NCBI GenBank assembly: GCA_046351215.1
Contig: JAXLYX010000013.1
Span: forward strand, 62,001-126,000
Reading direction: 5' to 3'
DNA length: 64,000 bases
Source: JAXLYX01 sp046351215
GTDB taxonomy: Bacteria > Myxococcota_A > Polyangia > Polyangiales > Houyiibacteriaceae
Shown one piece after another: positions 16,640-23,136 of the stretch. Under the pieces are notes generated by a model. The model was not told where the DNA came from. It saw only the letters and a list, made by a program, of their open reading frames with translations, and did no database searches. Made by a program: the position numbers and the translations under genes. Each line of letters begins with the position of its first letter. The first letter of the stretch is position 1.

Positions 16640-17961
16640 GGCACGAGCGGCCCTTCGTCGGCCAGGCTCCGCCCGGCGAGCCCCGGGTGATCGAGCGGGA
16701 GACGGTCGGCGCGGAAGACGAGCGTGGCGTTCGCTCCGCTGCCGAATGCCGGCATCGCGTACGACCAGACGATCCGGCCGGCCGCGTCGAGCTCGTCGAA
16801 ACGTCCCGCGGTTCCGTTGCACAAGAGGGTATGGCCGCCCGGCAGGCGTGACGCCGAGGAGAGGTTCTGCGCGTAGTACGAGGTCGGGGGATCGGCGACC
16901 CAGCTCGAGTCGAGCGCCTCCGGCCCGAAGCGCACGCCATCGAAGGCGAGGCTCCCGTCCGCCTCGACGGGGAGCGTGAGCTCGTCCACCGACGAGTACG
17001 CCCCGTCCGGCCTGCGCTGTCCGTTGTTGAAGACGAGGACGCCGACCGATCCGTCCTCGCGCCTCACGAACGAGGCGTCGTGCTGGCCGAAGAGCTTCGT
17101 ATCCGTCGAGGTCCCGGCCCCGTAGGAGCCCGGGTTGCCCCAGCGGTACACGAGGTCGCCGCCGAGACCGCGAGCGCCTCCCGTCGAGGCGGCGGCCTCC
17201 GCCGTCGTGGTGCCGTGATCGATCGCCCAGACCTCGCCGAATGCGTGGGAGGACAGGAGCACGAGGTCGAGCGTCGCGTCGTAATCCACGCTGTTCAGGT
17301 GCACGAAGTCCGGCGCCGTGCCGCCGCCGTCGACGTCGATGCGGCGTGCGCCCGTGCCGAGATGGTCCTTCGCGTGCCAGGACCAGACGACGTCGGCGGT
17401 GCTCCCGGTCCTCGCGAGCTCGACCACGGACTCGAGGTAGAGCCCTCGCGCATCGACCCGCGCGTCGGCGCGACCGAGGGCGATGGCTTCCGCCTCGGTG
17501 ACGGACTCCCAGACGATCGCGAGCACGTGTCCGTTCGGGAGGAGCTCGAGATCGTGGTGTTGCCGGGTCGTGTCGGAGAGGAGCTCGACCGACCAGACGA
17601 CGTTTCCGTCCCAATCGAGCGCCTCGACACGCCCTCCGGCGCCACCGCCCTCGATGGGATGCGTCGCGTTCGCGGCGAGGGGGTTGGCGGTGCGCACGAG
17701 CGTTCCGTCGTCGGCGAGCGCGGCGGCGAGCGCGGGCCGGTAGGCGCTCGCCCAGTGGTGGACGACGTGTCCGTCGAGGTCGAGGAGGTACGTGGTCGTC
17801 GACGCCATCGGCGCGAAGAGCGTGTAGCCCGGGGACGGTGGGTCGAGCGCGCCCGCGTCGGTGACGGAGCCGTCGAGCGACGCCTGCTGCGCGGGATCGC
17901 CGCAAGCCGCGAGCGCGAGACCGAGGAGGATGGAGCAATGGGAGATCGTGGGTCGGGACAT
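16636..17961 (-). CDS. Arylsulfotransferase-like beta-propeller lipoprotein
   Basis: A 441-residue lipoprotein (LLGLALAAC) with the repeated strand pattern of the arylsulfotransferase (ASST) propeller family: GYTLFAPMASTTTYLLDLDGHVVHHW at the start, VEALDWDGNVVWSVEL, QHHDLELLPNGHVLAIVWE (the His-His-Asp that carries the catalytic His in ASST), DFVHLNSVDYD, GDLVYRWGNP, and FGQHDASFV. These are all typical of PF05935/PF14269 members. ASST proteins transfer sulfate between phenols in the periplasm, but many homologues have unknown chemistry. It sits in the mbnP-mbnH operon, start-stop overlapping mbnP. Its association with MbnPH is not something I recall as established. Confidence 0.75.
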   Translation of the reverse strand: MSRPTISHCSILLGLALAACGDPAQQASLDGSVTDAGALDPPSPGYTLFAPMASTTTYLLDLDGHVVHHWASAYRPALAAALADDGTLVRTANPLAANATHPIEGGGAGGRVEALDWDGNVVWSVELLSDTTRQHHDLELLPNGHVLAIVWESVTEAEAIALGRADARVDARGLYLESVVELARTGSTADVVWSWHAKDHLGTGARRIDVDGGGTAPDFVHLNSVDYDATLDLVLLSSHAFGEVWAIDHGTTTAEAAASTGGARGLGGDLVYRWGNPGSYGAGTSTDTKLFGQHDASFVRREDGSVGVLVFNNGQRRPDGAYSSVDELTLPVEADGSLAFDGVRFGPEALDSSWVADPPTSYYAQNLSSASRLPGGHTLLCNGTAGRFDELDAAGRIVWSYAMPAFGSGANATLVFRADRLPLDHPGLAGRSLADEGPLVP

Positions 17962-17984
17962 GGCTCGACGATGGCGGGGCTTTC

Positions 17985-18844
17985 CTAAGGACTCCTGAGC
18001 GCGCGCTCGATGCGTCGTTCGCGCCGGCGATCGATCGCATCCGCACGCGGAGGCGCGTCGCCGCGGCGAGCCCGCGCATCATCGCGCGCTCGAGCTCGCG
18101 GCCATGGAGACCGAAGTCCACGTCGCGGAAGGCCGAGCCGAGCGACCGTTCGATGCGCACGACGGCCGTGCCCGGCGGAAGGGACTCGTCCTCCTCGCCG
18201 ACGGACTCGAGGGATTCGAGCTTCCCGCCGGCGATCGTCGTGTGGACGACGACGTCGCGCGTCGGTGTGTGGACCTCGGCGTGGAGCGTGGCGAGGCGAT
18301 CGAACTGGCCGACGGTCTCGGGCGTGGTCGCGCGCGTCGCGACGTATTGGGCGCCGCAGTAGCGGCTGCGCGGGAAGCGAAGCTCGCCCCACGCCACCGT
18401 GCTCGGCGCGGCGCCGAAGGTCTCGATGCGTGGCGCGAGGAGCTCGGACGGATCGGAGAGCTCCGTATGCCCCGCGCGCGCGAGGGTGGGCAGGAGGAGC
18501 GCCGCGAACCCGGAGGTCGACGCCCCACGTCGCTCCGCCGAGGCGCGCGTGCGGGTGCAGGGAGAGAGCGCGGCGAGGAGGCTCGTCACGGTCGCGTGAC
18601 GGACCTCGACGTCCTCTCCCCGAGCGGAGCGGAAGCGGAATCCGCCTTCGATCGGCGTCGTTCCGGTCGTGTCGAGGACGAGCTCGTACCTCACGCGCTC
18701 GAGCACCGCGCCCGCCTCGCCCCGTGTCGCGGGCGACGGCTCGCTCGAGCGGGGGCCGCGCTCGGCGGGCGCGTTCCCGTCGAGGACGCCGCACGCCGCG
18801 GTGCCGAGGAGCGCGAGGACGAGCGCGGAGGAGAGGGGTCGCAT
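17985..18844 (-). CDS. Lipoprotein of unknown function lacking an in-frame stop (probable 3' frameshift)
   Basis: The start at 18844 is clear: a lipoprotein signal (SALVLALLGTAAC) 7 bases after the YHYH gene. The frame stays convincingly coding for about 280 codons (EVRHATVTSLLAAL, YCGAQYVATRA, VVVHTTIAGGKLES), but it has no stop codon. It runs open underneath the whole arylsulfotransferase gene and joins mbnP in phase, reaching a stop only at 15806. The stop that would naturally end it (TAG at 17985, 24 bases before the next start) is in the +1 frame. A one-base indel near the 3' end, either real or an assembly error, is the simplest reading. The fold is unrecognised; two strand-rich lobes suggest a periplasmic binding role within this operon. 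Confidence 0.65.
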
Positions 18845-18851
18845 CGGGCCC

Positions 18852-19781
18852 TCAGCGACAACCCGAGGTGCAGGGCGCCGCCGTTCCGCGGTACTTGCCC
18901 GAGGGTCCGGTGAGGAACCACCCCGTCTGACCCGAGGTGTTCGCGTTGGTGCTCGTCTGCAGCGAGAGGTGGTAGTGGTACACGGGCGTGGACGGGCTGT
19001 CCGGAGTGGTGCCCGTGTGTCCGCCGTACGTGTCGAGCGAGGGATACGAGCCGTCCGCATCGCGACGTCCGTACACCGGATGGCCGTCACGCATCACGCC
19101 GATGAAGTTCGAGTCGTCGTAGGTGATCGAGAAGGGCTCCGTGTGCACGTGGTAGACGCCGGTCTGCTGGGGATGGCCGGCGCAGCGATCGAAGGTCGTC
19201 GATTCCCGGTAGATGTCGTCGCCCGGAGCGGCGAAGTTCCCGAACATCGGCACGCCGCTGATGGTGAGGCCGACGATGCCGCCCTGGACCGTCGATTCCG
19301 TCGTGTCCGGTGCGGTGTAGAAGTCGATGATCTCGCTCTGGGCGGAAATCAGGTTCGGGTTCTGGATCGCGTCCGTGTAGCTCTCCCAGCACGGACTCGA
19401 GGTCGCTTGGTAGTTGCTGAGGTAGTCCGGCTGTCCGTCGGTGGTCGCCTCGACGACGCTCCGTCCATTGGCGGTGGTCTTCCTCAGCGAGACGCGGCAG
19501 GAGAACTTCAGCCAGAAGCCGGAGAGGCCCGCGGCGATACGTTCCGCCTCGCAGGCGCTCGTGTCGCGGATCAGCACGGGGCATCCGCTCGGCGACGTCA
19601 CACCCGACGGGGTCGTGTTCGCCGTGAGGGTGCAGGTGGTCGGGCCGGCATCGGAGCTCGTGTTCGAGCCCCCACCATCGGTCGTCGAGCCGTTCGAGCC
19701 GTTCGAGCCCGACGTCGAAGAGGCCTCGTCGCAGCCCGCGAGCAGCGCGCAAGCGAGGAAGATCCGTCCAAGTCGTTTCAT
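18852..19781 (-). CDS. YHYH-domain lipoprotein
   Basis: A 309-residue lipoprotein (FLACALLAGC) with a Ser/Gly/Asp linker and a YHYH domain. The diagnostic His motifs are GVYHVHTEPF and the terminal PVYHYHLS, with GVPMFGNF, GVMRDGHPVYGRRD and LDTYGGHTG between them; the domain is complete and ends in a Cys pair. YHYH proteins are extracytoplasmic and the His clusters suggest metal binding, though no activity is established to my knowledge. Its signal peptide (MKRLGRIFLACALLAGCDE) is very similar to that of the next gene upstream (MKRLGSILLLCAFLGACDE), which suggests duplication of the 5' region. Confidence 0.88.
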   Translation of the reverse strand: MKRLGRIFLACALLAGCDEASSTSGSNGSNGSTTDGGGSNTSSDAGPTTCTLTANTTPSGVTSPSGCPVLIRDTSACEAERIAAGLSGFWLKFSCRVSLRKTTANGRSVVEATTDGQPDYLSNYQATSSPCWESYTDAIQNPNLISAQSEIIDFYTAPDTTESTVQGGIVGLTISGVPMFGNFAAPGDDIYRESTTFDRCAGHPQQTGVYHVHTEPFSITYDDSNFIGVMRDGHPVYGRRDADGSYPSLDTYGGHTGTTPDSPSTPVYHYHLSLQTSTNANTSGQTGWFLTGPSGKYRGTAAPCTSGCR

Positions 19782-19842
19782 CACCAAGCACCTCCGGAGC
19801 CCACGCGGGGCCCGTTTCGAAAAGGGACGCGGGGCCCGCCGA

Positions 19843-20199
19843 TCACCTCGCGGGCCGGCAGACGGCATCGAGGCAGACGTGGCCGTCCGGACAGGCGTCG
19901 CCGTTCGCGCAGGACGACGCGCAGACGTGGAGCCCCTCGAGCGTCGTCGTGCAGAGGCAGCTCGGGGTCTCGCAGGTGGCGACGCAGTCCGCGTCCGTCG
20001 CGCAGAGCGGTGGCGGCGGGACCCGCGGGCCGCCGTCGGCCATGCCGGGGCAGGTCATGCCCGGAGGAGGCGGGCTCGTCGCTCCCGCGCCTCCGTCGAC
20101 GGCCGACGCGAGACCGCTCGAAGAAGAGAGGCCCGTGGAGGACTCATCGCATGCACCCAGGAACGCACAGAGGAGAAGAATCGAACCGAGTCGCTTCAT
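19843..20199 (-). CDS. Small Cys-rich lipoprotein, first gene of the MbnPH operon
   Basis: A 118-residue lipoprotein (lipobox LGAC) with a Ser/Pro linker and a C-terminal Cys-rich unit (CATDADCVATC, CLCTT, CASSCANGDACPDGHVCLD). The unit resembles the Dickkopf/EGF-like cysteine repeats common in myxobacterial surface proteins. It is the first gene after the minus-strand sigma-54-like promoter at 20245-20260 and 61 bases upstream of the YHYH gene, so it probably begins the operon that ends with mbnH. No function is known; metal binding through the cysteines is only a guess. Confidence 0.8.
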   Translation of the reverse strand: MKRLGSILLLCAFLGACDESSTGLSSSSGLASAVDGGAGATSPPPPGMTCPGMADGGPRVPPPPLCATDADCVATCETPSCLCTTTLEGLHVCASSCANGDACPDGHVCLDAVCRPAR

Positions 20200-20244
20200 C
20201 GCGAGAGCACCTTCCGGATCCTCCACGGACCCGGAGGACGCCTA

Positions 20245-20260
20245 CGCAGGAAGCGTGCCG
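20245..20260 (-). promoter_or_regulatory. Sigma-54-like promoter of the MbnPH operon
   Basis: On the minus strand the sequence reads CGGCACG-CTTC-CTGCG: GG (20259-20258) to GC (20247-20246) has the exact ten-base spacing and GGCACG matches the -24 element fully, with CTGC replacing TTGC at -12. Transcription would begin near 20235, giving a leader of about 36 bases before the ATG at 20199. It faces away from the plus-strand sigma-54 promoter at 20425, and the pair of dyads lies between them. Confidence 0.6.
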
Positions 20261-20314
20261 ACGCGAGATCGCCGGGTTTCTCGCGAGTCCATCGAGGAGG
20301 CGCCTCGGCCCACG

Positions 20315-20350
20315 TGCCGAACCCGCAGCCTCGGGGATGCGGATTCCGCA
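20315..20350. promoter_or_regulatory. Pair of dyads between divergent sigma-54 promoters, same motif as 11842-11875
   Basis: TGCGGATTCCGCA (20338-20350) is a perfect TGCGG/CCGCA dyad differing by one base from the two copies upstream of the histidine kinase. A weaker copy, TGCCGAACCCGCA, lies at 20315-20327, 23 bases away. The pair is about 100-135 bases upstream of the plus-strand start and 80-115 upstream of the minus-strand start, suitable for activating both promoters. Confidence 0.65.
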
Positions 20351-20424
20351 CTCGCGGCAGCCCGCACCCGCACCTGGCCACTCCGCCGCGTGCGAAACGG
20401 CGCGTGCATCGGGACTACGGCGGA

Positions 20425-20440
20425 TGGCATCCGCGTTGCT
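20425..20440 (+). promoter_or_regulatory. Sigma-54 promoter of the small His/Cys-rich protein
   Basis: TGGCAT-CCGCG-TTGCT is one base away from the sigma-54 consensus (TGGCAC-N5-TTGCW), with GG at 20426-20427 and GC at 20438-20439 at the required spacing. Transcription would start near 20451, giving a leader of about 39 bases that contains the GGAGGAG ribosome site before the ATG at 20490. Confidence 0.78.
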
Positions 20441-20489
20441 CTCCCGTCGCTCGGCTCCGCACGTACGCGGAGCCGGAGGAGCTCTCCCC

Positions 20490-20807
20490 ATGTCCCGCCG
20501 CTCGTCGTTCGTGCTCGCCGCTTGCTTCGCGCTCTCTTCGGTCGCGTTCGCGCAGCCTCCCCAGGGAGGCTCCGGGGGCGGACCGCCGGGAGGCGGCCAG
20601 CACCACGGACCTCCGCCCGCAGCGCGGAGCGCCTGCGCGAATCAGGCGGAGGGCGCGTCCTGCTCGTTCCAATCGCCGCACGGTCAGGTCACGGGAACCT
20701 GCCGCCGCGTCCCCGAGGGCTCGGTCGCCTGCGTGCCCGCGCATCCGCACCACGGCGGCCACGGGGGGCCGCCCGGTGGTGGGCAGGGCGGCTCGAGCGG
20801 CCGTTGA
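20490..20807 (+). CDS. Small exported His/Cys-rich protein, predicted target of the NtrC-type regulator
   Basis: A 105-residue secreted protein. The signal peptide ends AFA-Q (about residue 22), so this is not a lipoprotein. The mature part has Gly/Pro/His-rich ends (GGGQHHGPPP and HPHHGGHGGPPGGG) flanking a four-Cys core (SACANQAEGASCSF..GTCRR..SVACVP). The His clusters suggest metal binding. The arrangement (sigma-54 promoter, enhancer dyads, ZraSR-like system nearby, small periplasmic His-rich protein) parallels E. coli ZraP, but the sequence itself is not ZraP. The ATG is fixed by GGAGGAG nine bases upstream. It converges with the serine hydrolase gene. Confidence 0.82.
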   Translation: MSRRSSFVLAACFALSSVAFAQPPQGGSGGGPPGGGQHHGPPPAARSACANQAEGASCSFQSPHGQVTGTCRRVPEGSVACVPAHPHHGGHGGPPGGGQGGSSGR

Positions 20808-20809
20808 TC

Positions 20810-20832
20810 GGCCGTCTCTTCAGAGACCGGCC
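20810..20832. terminator. Hairpin between convergent genes
   Basis: GGCCGTCTCT (20810-20819) pairs with AGAGACCGGCC (20822-20832) with a two-base loop and one bulged C. It begins three bases after the stop of the His/Cys-rich gene and covers the last codons of the convergent hydrolase. There is no T-run, so termination is inferred from position only. Confidence 0.4.
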
Positions 20833-22013
20833 GCGTCGATCGCGGCTTCGAGGACGGGCTTCGCGGCCATGCGCAGCTGGGCGCCGAGCGTGGAGTCGGC
20901 TTCGAGGATGATCATCGCCGCGTAGCCTCGATCGTTGTCGATCCAGGGCGTCGCACCGTACGCGCCGGGATCGGCGACGAAGCCCGGCTGATCGCGGGAG
21001 ACCCACCAGCCGAGGCCGTAGCCGGGCAGGGTCGGATCGAGGCTCGTCGAGCCGCCGTAGACCTGGCCGATGCGATCCTGCTGCATGCGCGCGACGCCGG
21101 ACTCGCTGAGGACCCGGCGGTCGCCGCAGCGGCCTCCGCGGAGGTGCATGAGCAGGAGCTTCCCGTAGTCGCCCACGTCGGTGTAGGCGCCGCCTTCGAT
21201 GTTCGGATTGTCCGTCGGCATCAGCTGGGCGAGATCGCCGGTGAAGAACGAGGGGTAGCCGAGCGCGCCGGAGACGCCGCCGGTGTTCATGAAGGCCTGC
21301 GCGTACTGGTTGGTGTACCCGAGGACCTTCAGGCCACAGGGCTTCACGTAGGTCTCGTCGACGAGCTCCGCCCACGACTTGCCGGTCACGGCCTCGGCGA
21401 TGCCGCCGGCGAGCTGCCACTGCCCTCCGCCGTAGCGGAACTTCGTGTCGGGCGGGACGCGATCGGCCGTGTCGTCGGCCGTGTAGATGCCGCCGGCGCA
21501 ATCGACCAGGAAGCCGATCGGGAGGTACTGGCAGACGTAGGGACCGTAGAGGGCGTTGTCCGTCAGACCGACCATGCCGGCGCTGTTCGAGAGGAGCTGC
21601 GCGACCGTGATGTCCGTCTTGTACGGGCCGTACTCGGGGCCGAGGTAGGTCGAGATCGGCGCGTCGAGATCGAGGAGACCCTGGTCCGCGAGACGCACGA
21701 GGACGCCCGCGCTCAGGACCTTGCTCGCCGAGGCGAGGAGCGAGATCCGGCTCGCGTCGAAGGCGCCGAAGCCGCGCTGGTGGAGCACCCCGTGATCGCG
21801 GTGCACGACGATCACCGTCGCGCCCGAGAGCGAGTGCGAGTCGAGGAACGACTGGACCGTCGCGTCGAATTCGGCGAAGTCGACGTTCGGTGTGCTCGAG
21901 CCCGAGTCGCAGGAGGCGAGCGCCACCGAGGTGGCGACGAGCGATGCGAGGAGGAACGAAGCTCGGAGCTGCGAAGCGACGAGCGCGCGGAACGGACGGA
22001 AGCGGACGAGCAT
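20820..22013 (-). CDS. Beta-lactamase-family serine hydrolase, lipoprotein
   Basis: A 397-residue protein with a lipoprotein signal (LATSVALASC) and the class C beta-lactamase/esterase fold. The SxxK active-site motif is SASK (LASASKVLSAGVLVRLAD). A Tyr in the RYGGGQWQLAG stretch takes the place of the YxN motif, and the C-terminal substrate strand reads GYGLGWWV, then GAYGATPWID. Such proteins are periplasmic esterases or peptidases, not usually true beta-lactamases. The ATG at 22013 fits the signal peptide. It is a probable single-gene unit, convergent with the sigma-54-controlled small gene. Confidence 0.85.
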   Translation of the reverse strand: MLVRFRPFRALVASQLRASFLLASLVATSVALASCDSGSSTPNVDFAEFDATVQSFLDSHSLSGATVIVVHRDHGVLHQRGFGAFDASRISLLASASKVLSAGVLVRLADQGLLDLDAPISTYLGPEYGPYKTDITVAQLLSNSAGMVGLTDNALYGPYVCQYLPIGFLVDCAGGIYTADDTADRVPPDTKFRYGGGQWQLAGGIAEAVTGKSWAELVDETYVKPCGLKVLGYTNQYAQAFMNTGGVSGALGYPSFFTGDLAQLMPTDNPNIEGGAYTDVGDYGKLLLMHLRGGRCGDRRVLSESGVARMQQDRIGQVYGGSTSLDPTLPGYGLGWWVSRDQPGFVADPGAYGATPWIDNDRGYAAMIILEADSTLGAQLRMAAKPVLEAAIDAAGL

Positions 22014-22118
22014 GGGGGCTCCGGTACGGCGGGAAGGCCGCGGAGCATAGCCCACGTCCGCCCCGCGCCGCGCGTCCCCGGACGGGGAAAGGACCACGGG
22101 GCTCCGTGTGCCCGCACC

Positions 22119-23012
22119 TCAGCCCACCGAGGCCGTCCGCGTGATCTCGCCCATCCGGCCGCTCTCGAAGTCCTGGAACGCCTCGAGGATCTCCTTCTGG
22201 GTGTTCATGACGAAGGGACCGTAGCGGACGACGGGCTCGCGGAGCGGAACGCCCGCGAGGAGGAGGAAGCGCGCCTCCCCCGCGTCCGGACCGCGGAGCC
22301 GCACGGCCTCGCCCTCGCCGAGGATCGCGAGCTGCCCGTCCTCCACGAGCTCGGCTCCCTCGCCGACGCGGACGGCCCCGCCGAAGACGTAGACCATCGC
22401 CGTGTGATCGGACGGGATCGGTTGCGTCACGTCCGCACCCGGGCGGAGCGTCCAGTCCTGGTAGACGACGGGCGTGTGCGTGTCGATCGCCGCCGTCGCC
22501 CCGAGCGCCTCGCCCGCGACGACGCGCACGCGCGCGAGCCCGTCCGGTGTGGACCCCGAAGGGATCCGCTCGGCCTTCACTTCCTGGTAGCGGGGCCTCG
22601 TCATCTTCAGGCGGGAAGGCAGGTTCACCCAGATCTGGAAGCCGTGCATGCGACCGCCTTCGCGCTGCATCCGCGACGAGGGCATCTCCGAATGCACGAT
22701 GCCCGCGCCGGCCGTCATCCACTGCACGTCGCCCGGACCGAGACGTCCCCGATGACCTGCCGAGTCCTCGTGCTCCGTCTCGCCCTCGAGCACGTAGGTC
22801 ACGGTCTCGAAGCCGCGGTGCGGATGATCGGGCGCGCCGATCGCCTCGCCGGGGCGGTAGGTCACGGGCCCCATCTCGTCGACGAGGAGGAAGGGATCGA
22901 CCTCTGCGAGGCCCACCTTCGGGAAGGGACGGCGGACGACGAAGCCGCCTCCCTCGGTCTGCCGATGGGCGACCACGATGCGATCGACGGAACGGGAGCG
23001 CGCCTCGGTCAT
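22119..23012 (-). CDS. Pirin family protein
   Basis: A 297-residue bicupin. The N-terminal cupin carries the metal-binding set of pirins: HPHRGFETVTYVLEG (two His) and AGIVHSEMP (His and Glu), all present. The C-terminal half has the pirin_C strands (VYQDWTLRPGADVTQPIP, VYVFGGAVRVGEG). Pirins bind iron and may act as redox-sensitive cofactors or quercetin dioxygenases; the role here is unknown. The start at 23012 is supported by GGAGGAT upstream. It lies between a serine hydrolase and a Ser/Thr kinase with 105-125-base gaps, so it is probably monocistronic. Confidence 0.9.
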   Translation of the reverse strand: MTEARSRSVDRIVVAHRQTEGGGFVVRRPFPKVGLAEVDPFLLVDEMGPVTYRPGEAIGAPDHPHRGFETVTYVLEGETEHEDSAGHRGRLGPGDVQWMTAGAGIVHSEMPSSRMQREGGRMHGFQIWVNLPSRLKMTRPRYQEVKAERIPSGSTPDGLARVRVVAGEALGATAAIDTHTPVVYQDWTLRPGADVTQPIPSDHTAMVYVFGGAVRVGEGAELVEDGQLAILGEGEAVRLRGPDAGEARFLLLAGVPLREPVVRYGPFVMNTQKEILEAFQDFESGRMGEITRTASVG

Positions 23013-23136
23013 GGGATCCTCCGGGCTCGAACCTGAGTCGGGCTCTCGTGCCACGCGAGGGGGGCCTCGGAGCAACGCTCCGTTCCGCGGCCGGAACGAT
23101 CGTCGGTGGCTCCCGCCCGACCCGATGCCCCTGCGA

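Noticed and set aside
15806..19090. Reading the whole 1094-codon minus frame as one fused protein (lipoprotein to MbnP)
   Set aside because: The middle 440 codons are an Arg-rich shadow of the arylsulfotransferase gene; mbnP has its own lipobox and an ATGA-coupled start.
20391..20405. GG-N10-GC match near TGGCCACTCCGCCGC as a second sigma-54 promoter
   Set aside because: The -12 element lacks TT and the better-scoring promoter at 20425-20440 lies just downstream.
20820..22013. Calling the serine hydrolase a true beta-lactamase (antibiotic resistance)
   Set aside because: SxxK is present but the second motif is not YxN and the lipoprotein context fits esterase-type relatives.
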